DNA of 64,000 nucleotides from RUG708 sp050946535 (GCA_050946535.1 JBMNUZ010000007.1:29347-93346), one strand, 5' to 3'. Shown: positions 7,936 to 15,865, counted from the stretch's first letter. Notes: generated from the letters alone by a model not told the origin. Numbers and translations are program-made.

Positions 7936-9675
7936 ATGAATGGTTTAGTTTTGTTCCTGATATGCATGGTCATATTGGGATGCGGCTATTTATTCTACAG
8001 TAAATGGCTCGCGGATCAATGGGGGCTGGACGACAGCAATATAACGCCTGCCCATCAGTATGAAGACGGAGTCGACTACGAACCTGCAAAGGCTCCTGTG
8101 CTCATGGGACACCACTTCTCGTCGATAGCCGGAGCAGGCCCGATAAACGGCCCTATTCAGGCTGCGGTATTCGGCTGGGTTCCTGTAATTCTGTGGGTGC
8201 TCATCGGAGGAATCTTCTTCGGAGCAGTTCACGATTTCGGAGCGCTGTTCGCTTCGATCAGGCACAAAGGCCAGTCGATCGGTGAAGTAATCCACGATAC
8301 TATGGGTCTCAAAATGAAGAGGATTTTCCTGGTTTTCGCATACCTGACTCTTCTTCTCGTAGTCGCTGCCTTTGCTTCAATCGTAGCTTCTACATTTACG
8401 GCGACCTATACCGATTCTGGTGAGATCGACTACGCAGCGAGTGCATCCAATGCTTCTACCGCAATGATTTCTATCTTATTCATAGTTATTGCAATAATAT
8501 TTGGATTCCTCGTATACAGAAGAAATGTTTCTCTTGCAGTATCGACTATCATAGGCGTGGCTGCCATCATTTGCATTATCGTCATCGGCCTCAACTGGCA
8601 CCCGATCTACCTGTCGAGCACGGCATGGATGTTCGTTCTCGGAGTATATATCATGATCGCTTCGGTAGTTCCTGTATGGATACTCCTGCAGCCTCGTGAC
8701 TATCTGAGCTCGTTCCTGCTGTACTTCATGATGATCGTAGCTGTTGTAGGTATCATCGGCGCTCATCCTCATATGGACATGCCTGCATTCACAGGCTGGA
8801 AGGATACGATCGCTCCTACAGGAACTTCGCTCGGATATCTGTTCCCTGCACTGTTCGTAACTATCGCCTGCGGTGCGATTTCAGGTTTCCATTCGCTCGT
8901 TTCGTCCGGAACCACGGCTAAGCAGCTCGATAAAGAAACTCAGGCCCGTCCTATCGGATACGGCGCGATGATCATCGAGTGCATACTCGCAGTTATTTCG
9001 ACGCTCGCTGTCGGTTACATCTGGACAAGCTATTCATCGGGAGAAACAGTAGTACCTACTGCAGTATTTGCAAGCGGTATCTCCAAGATGGTAGCTACGA
9101 TTCCGTTCCTCAAGGGAACAGAGAACGTATGCTTTACTATGCTGATCCTCGCAGTTTCGGTATTCTGCCTGACCTCGCTCGATACAGCTACACGTCTTTC
9201 GCGTTACATGTTCCAGGAATTCTGGCTCGGCGAAGGCGAGACTTTAAAGACTGTTACAGGATACAAGAAAGTCCTGACGAACCCTTACGTTGCAACGGTC
9301 ATCACCGTAGTTCTCGGCATCACCCTCGGACTCACGGGATACGCGAAGATCTGGCCTATGTTCGGAGCTGCAAACCAGCTGCTCGCAGCTATCGGCCTCC
9401 TCGCTGTGGCGACATGGCTCGGCAAGATTCAGAAGAACAACAAGATGCTCTTCATTCCTATGATCTTCATGCTTGTTGTTACGATAACTTCACTCTGCTT
9501 TACAATTAAGAACAAAGTCCTCGTACTCATCACGGGCGGTCCTGAGACGGGATGGGCTATCGCTCTCCTGGCTCTCGCCGTAGTACTGATTGCCCTGGCG
9601 GTTATTCTCGCCGTAGACGGCATCAAGATCCTTGTCGGACAGGCTCGTGACAAGAAAGCAGGCGCAGAGGCTTAA
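7936..9675 (+). CDS. cstA: carbon starvation protein A (CstA-family transporter)
   Basis: 579 residues, a polytopic membrane protein with about 15-16 hydrophobic helices. CstA-family members import peptides or, in some relatives, pyruvate, using an ion gradient. Family blocks seen: the N-terminal short helix ending FYSKWLADQWGLDD, the HHFSSIAGAGPINGPIQAAVFGWVPVILWVLIG-type segment (split here in description), HDFGALFASIRHKGQSIGE, SGFHSLVSSGTTAKQL, and a late FGAANQLLAAIGLLA. It is shorter than E. coli CstA (701) but normal for Gram-positive forms. The ATG at 7936 has AGGAGGTTAAAGTTT; an in-frame codon at 7795 lies inside the preceding gene and is rejected. Confidence 0.92.
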   Translation: MNGLVLFLICMVILGCGYLFYSKWLADQWGLDDSNITPAHQYEDGVDYEPAKAPVLMGHHFSSIAGAGPINGPIQAAVFGWVPVILWVLIGGIFFGAVHDFGALFASIRHKGQSIGEVIHDTMGLKMKRIFLVFAYLTLLLVVAAFASIVASTFTATYTDSGEIDYAASASNASTAMISILFIVIAIIFGFLVYRRNVSLAVSTIIGVAAIICIIVIGLNWHPIYLSSTAWMFVLGVYIMIASVVPVWILLQPRDYLSSFLLYFMMIVAVVGIIGAHPHMDMPAFTGWKDTIAPTGTSLGYLFPALFVTIACGAISGFHSLVSSGTTAKQLDKETQARPIGYGAMIIECILAVISTLAVGYIWTSYSSGETVVPTAVFASGISKMVATIPFLKGTENVCFTMLILAVSVFCLTSLDTATRLSRYMFQEFWLGEGETLKTVTGYKKVLTNPYVATVITVVLGITLGLTGYAKIWPMFGAANQLLAAIGLLAVATWLGKIQKNNKMLFIPMIFMLVVTITSLCFTIKNKVLVLITGGPETGWAIALLALAVVLIALAVILAVDGIKILVGQARDKKAGAEA

Positions 9676-9727
9676 AAAACATATTGATATATGAAGCAGA
9701 TTTCCGGCGGCAGAGCTGCCGGGACGG

Positions 9728-9760
9728 ACAGGCCGTCTCATTGCGGGACGGCCTGTTTTG
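9728..9760 (+). terminator. intrinsic terminator after cstA
   Basis: ACAGGCCGTC (9728-9737) pairs perfectly with GACGGCCTGT (9747-9756), followed by TTT. Confidence 0.85.
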
Positions 9761-9840
9761 CGTTCTGAAATCTTGCTGCCCTGCATTAACAGCCGTGGCC
9801 GCCTGTCGCATTACGGGACAGCTTGTTTTACGTTATAAAA
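9732..9840 (+). repeat. duplicated terminator unit
   Basis: The 39 bases 9732-9770 recur at 9802-9840 with 30 matches. The second copy keeps a five-pair stem (CTGTC/GACAG) and the CTTGTTTTACG tail, so the terminator itself appears to have been copied 70 bp downstream and then drifted. Confidence 0.7.
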
Positions 9841-9879
9841 ACCAGTTTCGTTAAGAGTTAGTTATATATAATTTCTATA

Positions 9880-9908
9880 TTGACATGCTGAGTTAGTGAT
9901 GCTAAACT
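9880..9908 (+). promoter_or_regulatory. feo promoter
   Basis: TTGACA (9880-9885), 17 bases, TAAACT (9903-9908). Confidence 0.8.
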
Positions 9909-9941
9909 AATCATTGCCCGGAGAGGTTAGTAGTAACTAAC
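9893..9941 (+). promoter_or_regulatory. iron-type operator dyads in the feo promoter
   Basis: Site 1 at 9893-9910 has TTAGT and ACTAA arms across the -10 box. Site 2 at 9926-9941 is a clean dyad GTTAGT-AGTA-ACTAAC just downstream of the predicted start. The same dyad stands in the promoter of the DUF2325 gene (14126-14141). TTAG/CTAA arms are the core of DtxR/IdeR iron boxes (TTAGGTTAGCCTAACCTAA), so a DtxR-family or similar metal repressor is the likely ligand; the protein is not in the window. Confidence 0.6.
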
Positions 9942-9942
9942 A

Positions 9943-10150
9943 TATGGACGTTCGCTTTGGCATGTGGCAGCCATTCTGGCTTGCGGCACTTACTCTTGCG
10001 TGAGTGAGGCAATCGCTCTGGTAAGCGGCACTCAATCAGTAGCGCGGCGTACGCTATGGCGTGAAATCACGCTCTGGTGCAATGCATCCGCCAGGGTATC
10101 CGTAAGGCTTTCCGGGTTGAAATTATATCTGTTTTATTTGTTATATCACA
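9943..10150 (+). promoter_or_regulatory. structured feo leader, possible metal-sensing RNA
   Basis: About 200 bases of GC-richer, non-coding leader. Hairpins visible: CTTACTC/GAGTGAG (9989-9995 with 10002-10008), CGCT/AGCG around CTGGTA, and GCGTG/CACGC (10059-10063 with 10068-10072). Short GCGGCA, GGCAAT and CGGCAC motifs sit at the hairpin bases, recalling the junctions of the czcD (NiCo) riboswitch, members of which respond to ferrous iron. I could not align it to that consensus with confidence. Confidence 0.35.
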
Positions 10151-10162
10151 GGAGGTCGCATT

Positions 10163-10372
10163 ATGCCGTTAAGCATGGCGCACGTAGGAGACGTTGTTAC
10201 AATAATCCGCATTATAGGCAGCGAAAGTGTCCGCCGCCATCTCACGGATCTCGGATTCACCGCGGGGGAGAGGGTGACGGTTGTGAACAAAGTCTACGGT
10301 AATCTTATCGTCCTGATAAGAGATACACGTGTCGCTCTCGATGAGAAAATGGCTGACCGCATAATAGTCTGA
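10163..10372 (+). CDS. feoA: FeoA-domain protein, first copy
   Basis: 69 residues, a single SH3-like FeoA domain. FeoA proteins bind the cytoplasmic side of FeoB and assist ferrous iron uptake. Family features: the GSESVRRHLTDLGFTAGERVTVVNK segment (residues about 19-43) and LIVLIRDTRVALDEKMADRIIV at the end. ACAGGAGGTCGCATT precedes the ATG. It is the first gene of a feoA-feoA-feoB operon, with 33 bases to the next gene. Confidence 0.93.
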   Translation: MPLSMAHVGDVVTIIRIIGSESVRRHLTDLGFTAGERVTVVNKVYGNLIVLIRDTRVALDEKMADRIIV

Positions 10373-10405
10373 TCTGCAGTCTGACGGAAAGAAGGAAGGA
10401 TTACT

Positions 10406-10630
10406 ATGAGCAGGACTTTGAGGGACGTAAATGTAGGCGAAACGGTTAGCGTTGTCAAACTCAACGGCTCGGGTCCGGTGAAGCGCCGCATAATGGATAT
10501 GGGTCTTACGAAAGGCACCGAAATCTACGTGAGGAAAGTAGCTCCGCTGGGAGATCCGGTCGAGCTCACGGTGCGCGGATACGAGCTTTCCGTAAGAAAA
10601 GACGATGCCGGACTTATAGAGGTCCGGTAG
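10406..10630 (+). CDS. feoA: FeoA-domain protein, second copy
   Basis: 74 residues, FeoA domain, clearly diverged from the first copy. It has the more classical NGSGPVKRRIMDMGLTKGTEIYVRKVAPLGDPVELTVRGYELSVRK arrangement (described in parts: MDMGLTKG, APLGDP, VRGYELSVRK). GAAGGAAGGATTACT is the ribosome site. Two different FeoA proteins ahead of one FeoB are common in Clostridia; they may bind FeoB together. Confidence 0.95.
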   Translation: MSRTLRDVNVGETVSVVKLNGSGPVKRRIMDMGLTKGTEIYVRKVAPLGDPVELTVRGYELSVRKDDAGLIEVR

Positions 10631-10705
10631 ATGCCGGATTATAAAGTTTATTGTCTGAACCGCCGCAGTACGAAGGCGGTGTAATTTTATGAGGAGCAAC
10701 AATTA

Positions 10706-12889
10706 ATGTCTGTACGAATCGCACTTGCAGGAAACCCGAACTGCGGCAAAACGACGCTGTTTAACCGCCTGACAGGCGCTAATCAGTACGTCGGCAACTG
10801 GCCGGGTGTAACGGTTGAGAAAAAAGAAGGAAAGCTCAGGGGAAAATACCAGGGCGAAGACATCATCGTCACGGATCTTCCAGGAATTTATTCGCTTTCT
10901 CCTTATACGCTGGAAGAGGTCGTCAGCAGGGACTATCTTCTTAAGGAGCATCCTGAGGTCATCGTCGATCTGGTGGATGCGACCAACATCGAGAGAAATC
11001 TCTATCTGACGACGCAGCTGATCGAAACAGGAATTCCTGTTGTCGTGGCACTCAACATGGCTGATCTTCTCGATAAGAGAAAGATCAGGATAAATACCGA
11101 TAAGCTCGGGAAAATGCTTGGCTGCAAGGTGGTATCGATTTCGGCTCTCAAGGGGACAGGCCTCGAAGAACTGATGGATACAGCAATTGCAGAGGGTATG
11201 AAACTTGACAGGAAGATCCCGGCACCTGTATTCGGATCTGATGTGGAAGGAGCCGTTTCAGCTGTCGAAGCACAGATACCTGACGAAGTGCCTGACGAAG
11301 AGAGACGCTGGTACGCGGTCAAGCTGATCGAAAACGACAGCAAGATCGGAACTGCGCTCGATCTCGCGCCGAAAGCTTTCGACGTTGCGGCCGAAAAGAG
11401 AACTGCTCTTGAAACAGCTGCCGACGACGATATCGAGAGCATAATAACGAACGAAAGATATCAATACATCAAGCGGGTGGTCGGCAAGACAGTGAAGCTG
11501 CCGGCGGACAGAACGACGATATCGGATAAGATAGACAGGGTCGTGACGAACAGAATACTCGGCCTGCCGATATTCATCCTGATCATGTTCGGAGTCTACT
11601 ATGTTTCGATTACGACGGTCGGAACGATGATGACCGACTGGGTCAACGACGTATTCGTTCCGTGGGTACAAAGCGGAGCTGCTACAGGACTTCAGGCTGC
11701 AGGAGCAAGCGATCTGCTCACGTCGCTTCTCGTAGACGGAGTGATCGGAGGCCTGGGCGCGGTTTTAGGATTCACTCCTCAGATGGCTGTCCTGTTCCTC
11801 TGCCTTTCGATCCTCGAGGACTGCGGCTACATGGTGCGCATAGCCTTTGTAATGGACCGCATATTCCGCCATTTCGGACTTTCGGGAAAGAGCTTCATAC
11901 CGCTGCTCATCTCGTCCGGATGCGGAGTTCCCGGAATAATGGCATCCAAGACCATCGAGCAGGACAACGACAGGCGCCTTACGATAATGACGGCGACGTT
12001 CATTCCGTGCGGGGCTAAGCTTCCTGTCATAGCTCTCATGGGCGGAGTCATCACATCGTATGCGGTTACCGGTGATTACACGGCAGGCGGCTTCATCGCG
12101 CCTCTCATGTATTTCATAGGAATCGCAGCGGTACTGGTTTCGGCAATAATCCTGAAAAAGACAAAACCTTTCTCGGGTGAGCCAGCGCCGTTCGTAATGG
12201 AACTTCCTCAGTATCACATTCCTGAGGCCAGGACGATTCTCCTCCATGTATGGGAAAGACTGAAGTCATTCCTGATCAAAGCAGGAACGATTCTCTTCCT
12301 GGCGACGATCGTGATGTGGTTCCTCGCATCATTCGGCGTCAGCGGCGGACATTTCGGACTCGTCGATGATTCGTCGGATTCGATCCTCGCTCTTATCGGC
12401 GGAGCGATCGCTCCGATATTTGCACCTCTCGGATTCGGCGAATGGCAGCCTGTAGCGGCTTCGATCTCCGGATTTACTGCAAAGGAATCGATCGTGTCGA
12501 CGATGGGCGTGCTCGCGAACGCAGGAAGCGAAGAGGATGTAGTATTGATAGGAGCTGCAATTGCGGCGTGGTTCCCTAACGCGGTCGCGGCGTTCTCATT
12601 CCTGCTGTTCAATCTTCTCGATTCACCGTGCTTCGCAGCAATCGGTACGATCGCATCTGAGATGAACGACAGAAAGTGGTTCTGGTTCGCGATAATCTAT
12701 CAGAACGTATTTGCATACACCATATGCCTGATGGTTTATCAGCTCGGCCTCTGGTTTACGACGGGCGCGTTTTCAGGAGGAACGATTGTTGGTATAATAA
12801 TACTGGCAATATACCTGTACCTGCTCTTCCGTCCTGATCCGTACAAGGAAAGAAGACTGCATGTGAGACGTTCCGTTTCGGCAGCCTGA
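10706..12889 (+). CDS. feoB: ferrous iron transport protein B
   Basis: 727 residues. The N-terminal GTPase domain has G1 GNPNCGKT (9-16), G3 DLPG (57-60) and G4 NMAD (117-120), followed by the guanine-dissociation-inhibitor helical region to about 270. The membrane part holds two Gate motifs, including SSGCGVPGIMA and PCGAKLPVIAL, whose cysteines are thought to line the Fe(II) path. Length and order are normal. TGAGGAGCAACAATTA precedes the ATG; the gene follows feoA copy 2 by 75 bases. Predicted to be repressed under iron-replete conditions through the upstream dyads. Confidence 0.97.
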   Translation: MSVRIALAGNPNCGKTTLFNRLTGANQYVGNWPGVTVEKKEGKLRGKYQGEDIIVTDLPGIYSLSPYTLEEVVSRDYLLKEHPEVIVDLVDATNIERNLYLTTQLIETGIPVVVALNMADLLDKRKIRINTDKLGKMLGCKVVSISALKGTGLEELMDTAIAEGMKLDRKIPAPVFGSDVEGAVSAVEAQIPDEVPDEERRWYAVKLIENDSKIGTALDLAPKAFDVAAEKRTALETAADDDIESIITNERYQYIKRVVGKTVKLPADRTTISDKIDRVVTNRILGLPIFILIMFGVYYVSITTVGTMMTDWVNDVFVPWVQSGAATGLQAAGASDLLTSLLVDGVIGGLGAVLGFTPQMAVLFLCLSILEDCGYMVRIAFVMDRIFRHFGLSGKSFIPLLISSGCGVPGIMASKTIEQDNDRRLTIMTATFIPCGAKLPVIALMGGVITSYAVTGDYTAGGFIAPLMYFIGIAAVLVSAIILKKTKPFSGEPAPFVMELPQYHIPEARTILLHVWERLKSFLIKAGTILFLATIVMWFLASFGVSGGHFGLVDDSSDSILALIGGAIAPIFAPLGFGEWQPVAASISGFTAKESIVSTMGVLANAGSEEDVVLIGAAIAAWFPNAVAAFSFLLFNLLDSPCFAAIGTIASEMNDRKWFWFAIIYQNVFAYTICLMVYQLGLWFTTGAFSGGTIVGIIILAIYLYLLFRPDPYKERRLHVRRSVSAA

Positions 12890-12896
12890 TCTCCGG

Positions 12897-12944
12897 GATC
12901 ATGCAGAATCTTCGTGATCATGCATAATCTTCAGGATCATGCAG
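12897..12944 (+). repeat. 19-bp tandem repeat after feoB
   Basis: GATCATGCA-based units begin at 12897, 12916 and 12935, an exact 19-bp period with two full copies and a third partial one. It lies in the spacer directly after the feoB stop. Confidence 0.85.
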
Positions 12945-13096
12945 AGATAGATCGTGCAGAAGGAGAAGGATCGTAAAGAGCTGGAAAGAAAGGTACTTTA
13001 ATCTGGCAAATAACTTCTAACTGATAATATATAGATAATTCAGATATGCGGATTCCGCGTATGATTCAGCGGCAGACATCGCAGGGAGATGATGAT

Positions 13097-13321
13097 ATGG
13101 CAGCGGACATTATAATACTGGCACTTGTTCTCGGATATTGTGCATTTGTAGTTTACAAGATGATTCGCGGCAGAATCACGGGAGAAGGCAATCCTTTCTC
13201 GTGCACCGGCGACTGCCGCAGCTGTATGGGAGCCTGCAGCAATCCTGAACAGCAGGAGAAATTCTACCGTGAAGTCATGGATTCCATCGAGGAAAAACGA
13301 AAGATGAACGGTACGGAATAG
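13097..13321 (+). CDS. FeoB-associated Cys-rich membrane protein
   Basis: 74 residues: one N-terminal membrane helix (about 4-22) and a short cytoplasmic tail with C36, C40, C43 and C47 (C-x3-C-x2-C-x3-C). Small proteins of this layout follow feoB in many Firmicutes (FeoB-associated Cys-rich family) and may carry a metal or Fe-S cluster next to the transporter; a FeoC-like role is an inference. The start at 13097 has GGGAGATGATGAT; an in-frame ATG at 13046 has no ribosome site. Confidence 0.85.
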   Translation: MAADIIILALVLGYCAFVVYKMIRGRITGEGNPFSCTGDCRSCMGACSNPEQQEKFYREVMDSIEEKRKMNGTE

Positions 13322-13365
13322 CGGGTTTCCGGCACAGCGTACGCTTGAAGGGAGGCTTGGCTGAT

Positions 13366-13647
13366 ATGATGAGTGCAGACGGCGACCTGATGACGCATTC
13401 ATTCCTGATCATGGGTGGCATTATCATCGGACTGTATCTCGCCATCGTCCTGATACATATGCTGGTTTCAAAACTCGTCCGAAGGGTCAGAGGAGACGAT
13501 GAAAGCGCGAGAGCAGAAAAGATAATGGAAGAGCTCAGGCGCGAAGAGGAAACGGAGAAGAACGGTTCAGCAGCGAAGATAGACGCCGCTGATCTGCCTG
13601 AATATAATTGCAATATTGAATATAAGTACGATAACATATCGGAATAA
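13366..13647 (+). CDS. small single-pass membrane protein of the feo operon
   Basis: 93 residues. One hydrophobic helix (about residues 8-33, FLIMGGIIIGLYLAIVLIHMLV) is followed by a highly charged segment (RRVRGDDESARAEKIMEELRREEETEK) likely to be a coiled helix, and a polar tail. I do not recognise a family. GAAGGGAGGCTTGGCTGAT precedes two adjacent ATGs at 13366 and 13369. Its position between two metal-binding partners suggests a scaffolding role in iron uptake, by context only. Confidence 0.75.
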   Translation: MMSADGDLMTHSFLIMGGIIIGLYLAIVLIHMLVSKLVRRVRGDDESARAEKIMEELRREEETEKNGSAAKIDAADLPEYNCNIEYKYDNISE

Positions 13648-13664
13648 AAGGGAGATGTAATGTA

Positions 13665-14030
13665 ATGGCTGCAAATATAATAATCATAGCGCTGCTGGCT
13701 GTGGCATGCTTGTTTGCGGCACGCGGAGCATACAGACATCTTAGCGGAAAAGGCGCGTGCTGCGGGGGAGGAGGTGCAGATCTCCCACGTGAAGCCGACA
13801 AAAAACTCGGCGGAAAGATCGTAGAGAAGAAAAACATCAAAATAGAAGGCATGACCTGTGAAAACTGCGCCAATAAAGTAAAGCACGCCATAAACTCTGT
13901 GGACGGCGCTTCCGGAAAGGTAAACCTCAGAAGAGGCACAGCGGTGGTTTCGTGCGACAGGGAGGTAGACGATCTGCAGATAAAGCGTGCGATCGAAAGG
14001 GCCGGATACAGAGTCAAAGCAGTCAGCTAG
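13665..14030 (+). CDS. membrane-anchored heavy-metal-associated (HMA) protein
   Basis: 121 residues. The N-terminal hydrophobic helix (3-19) resembles that of the FeoB-associated protein, then comes ACCGGGG with adjacent cysteines C32-C33, a linker, and an HMA ferredoxin-like domain (about 56-120) with the metal site GMTCENC (C65, C68). HMA domains bind soft metals such as Cu(I); a free one on a membrane anchor inside a feo operon is unusual. GGGAGATGTAATGTA precedes the start. It is probably the last gene of the main feo transcript. Confidence 0.88.
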   Translation: MAANIIIIALLAVACLFAARGAYRHLSGKGACCGGGGADLPREADKKLGGKIVEKKNIKIEGMTCENCANKVKHAINSVDGASGKVNLRRGTAVVSCDREVDDLQIKRAIERAGYRVKAVS

Positions 14031-14076
14031 TCTGTGCACCGGGTCCTGAAAATAAACAACGGCAATTTGTGTGAAT

Positions 14077-14107
14077 CCCCGGATATAAATTCTGTTTATA
14101 GCCGGGG
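14077..14107 (+). terminator. stable hairpin after the HMA gene
   Basis: CCCCGG (14077-14082) pairs with CCGGGG (14102-14107). The stem continues through TATAAA/TTTATA with one mismatch, giving a 12-pair stem. No strong T-run follows, so it may protect the 3' end or act as a weak terminator. Confidence 0.5.
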
Positions 14108-14115
14108 ACAAAATA

Positions 14116-14146
14116 TTGGTATATGGTTAGTCGAAACTAATATAAT
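14116..14146 (+). promoter_or_regulatory. promoter and operator of the DUF2325 gene
   Basis: TTGGTA (14116-14121) and a perfect TATAAT (14141-14146), 19 bases apart. The dyad GTTAGT-CGAA-ACTAAT (14126-14141) fills the spacer. It is the same architecture as the feo operator at 9926-9941, which implies shared control. Confidence 0.65.
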
Positions 14147-14207
14147 CATATAGGTTGAATAGGAAATACAAACCGGTTATAATTTCACATAAAAAAGGAG
14201 GCAGACG

Positions 14208-14510
14208 ATGAGTGTAGTAATGCTGGGCGGAAACAAATGCATGGAACGACGATACATCGATACGTGCAAAAAATACGGATACAAGGCAAAGGTATTCAAC
14301 AGGATGGACGGAACGTCGCTGAGAAAGCAGATAGGATCGCCCGATATGATAATTCTGTTCACGAATTCGGTATCGCACAAGATGGCGCAGTGTGCGCACT
14401 GCGAGGCGAAGAAATGCAACGCATGCGTCTACCGCTGCCACGACAGCCTCAGCGCCGTGGAAAATCTGCTCCGCGAGGTCACAGCCGGGAAAGCCGGAAA
14501 AGAAAATTAA
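14208..14510 (+). CDS. DUF2325-family protein linked to feo
   Basis: 100 residues, DUF2325. The N-terminus is Rossmann-like (VVMLGGNKCMERRYIDTCKKYG), and the C-terminal half carries a dense cysteine set C62, C65, C70, C73, C77, with His76-type neighbours, likely a metal or Fe-S site. Proteins of this family recur next to feoAB in Firmicutes; their job is unknown. AAAAAGGAGGCAGACG precedes the ATG. It has its own promoter with the feo-type operator and its own terminator. Confidence 0.85.
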   Translation: MSVVMLGGNKCMERRYIDTCKKYGYKAKVFNRMDGTSLRKQIGSPDMIILFTNSVSHKMAQCAHCEAKKCNACVYRCHDSLSAVENLLREVTAGKAGKEN

Positions 14511-14567
14511 TAACTAACTTGATCGAATTAATCGAAAAATTAATAATTTACGGTATTTTTTGAAAAT

Positions 14568-14602
14568 CCGTGTCCGTTTTTGTTGATGGATGCGGTTTTT
14601 TT
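14568..14602 (+). terminator. terminator of the DUF2325 gene
   Basis: CCGTGTCC (14568-14575) pairs with GGATGCGG (14588-14595) with two wobbles, followed by seven T. Confidence 0.7.
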
Positions 14603-14747
14603 ATTGAATTTTTGTGATTTTTTCTGATTTTCAGGAATAAAAAATATAATTTCAGATTTTTTTAAGAAATATTTTTACTGTCAAACTACTTTTTTTGGAG
14701 ACTTTGAAGTCAGCGGCTCACAGAAATATCACGAAAACGTTATCTGA

Positions 14748-14777
14748 TTGGACAAAAAATAATCAAGGTGTTATAAT
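14748..14777 (+). promoter_or_regulatory. promoter of the transglycosylase gene
   Basis: TTGGAC (14748-14753), 18 bases, TATAAT (14772-14777), 45 bases before the start. Confidence 0.65.
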
Positions 14778-14821
14778 TCAGCACGTAAGTTTAATTCCAT
14801 AATTAAATAAGGAGAAAAAAT

Positions 14822-15865
14822 ATGGCAAAGAAGCTGGTATCTGTGTGGCTTTCATTGACTATATTACTTTTCTCTTCAGTTTCTATTTATGCTTATGCGG
14901 ATAGCGGAGTCGTTCAGGGCGATTATCTTCTCAAGGACGTTGTCATTAACGGAGAAAACATAGTCAACTATAAACTCAGTGATCCAATAGTCAGCTACAA
15001 TAACTATATCTACGTTCCTTTAGATGAAACCATGGGACAGATATTGGGCATTTCGGCTGCTATGGACACAGAAAGCCGCACAGTATACATTACGCCGACC
15101 ACACCTCAGGCGGTCGATTTCGGAAGCCGCCAGATCGCAAACAATCTCGACAATCTCTCGATGACTGCCGATTACAGCGCGAAGGTCTGTGTCGTAAGTA
15201 ACAACAACGGACAGCAGCAGGTCACTTACCTTGATCTGACGAATTGTCCGGTACTTGTGAAGGATTCAATAGTGTATGTTCCGATTAACGCAATTGTTTC
15301 TTCAGGTGGACTGGGATGGAGTCTCTATTGGGACGGCTATTCCGGCGCAACTATAAGTACTCAGTCTGGAATAAGTGCCGCATCTTATTTCAATGCAGCC
15401 GATTCGGCATACAAAGCCGGTCTTACTGCATATATAATGAAAAAGAATCCGAGCATAAGTCTGTACAAGGCGCAGACCATGATGGAATACTTCAGAAACT
15501 ACAGTGAAATGTACGGTATCGATGAAGAACTCATGATGGCCATGGCCGAATGCGAGAGCACGTTCAACACGGATATAGTCAACTCTCACGGATGCTACGG
15601 ACTCATGCAGATAAAGGCTTCCACGGGAGCTATCTACGGATACAGCGCGTCAGATCTGCTTCAGATGAAGCCGGCTATTCGGACTTCAGTTCTCATCATG
15701 AGGACTAATCTGGACTTGTTCGGCGGAAACGTAACGAAAGCAGTATCTGCGTACAATTACGGCGAGTATGCTGTCCTGAGGGGCACATACAAGCTGGGAT
15801 ACTACAATAAAGTAGTCAAAAAATTATACAGCATAATTTCCTATGCTTCCTCATACAGCCTGTAA
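14822..15865 (+). CDS. secreted lytic transglycosylase with copper-amine-oxidase-type stalk domain
   Basis: 347 residues. The signal peptide (1-26, cut near AYA-DS) indicates export. Residues about 35-180 resemble the stalk domain (copper amine oxidase N-terminal-like) found in Firmicutes wall proteins, with YIYVPLDE and VYVPINAIV strand repeats. Residues about 228-340 are an SLT lytic transglycosylase domain: AECESTFNTD carries the catalytic Glu (E245), followed by GCYGLMQI and the AVSAYNYG block. It would cleave the MurNAc-GlcNAc bond of peptidoglycan. AAGGAGAAAAAAT is the ribosome site. It is a single gene flanked by its own promoter and terminator. Confidence 0.88.
   Translation: MAKKLVSVWLSLTILLFSSVSIYAYADSGVVQGDYLLKDVVINGENIVNYKLSDPIVSYNNYIYVPLDETMGQILGISAAMDTESRTVYITPTTPQAVDFGSRQIANNLDNLSMTADYSAKVCVVSNNNGQQQVTYLDLTNCPVLVKDSIVYVPINAIVSSGGLGWSLYWDGYSGATISTQSGISAASYFNAADSAYKAGLTAYIMKKNPSISLYKAQTMMEYFRNYSEMYGIDEELMMAMAECESTFNTDIVNSHGCYGLMQIKASTGAIYGYSASDLLQMKPAIRTSVLIMRTNLDLFGGNVTKAVSAYNYGEYAVLRGTYKLGYYNKVVKKLYSIISYASSYSL

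Larger units (their letters stand above)
9676..10162 (+). other. 487-bp spacer between cstA and feoA
   Basis: No gene was found. It contains two related terminator hairpins (9728-9760, 9802-9830), the feo promoter with two dyads (9880-9941), and about 200 bases of structured leader (9943-10150). Confidence 0.7.
14511..14821 (+). other. 311-bp AT-rich spacer
   Basis: It contains the terminator at 14568-14602, then T-rich sequence with no gene, and the promoter of the transglycosylase at 14748-14777. Confidence 0.6.

Noticed and set aside
9964..10302. 112-codon open frame across the feo leader
   Set aside because: It overlaps feoA in another frame, has no ribosome site, and the sequence is explained better as structured leader.
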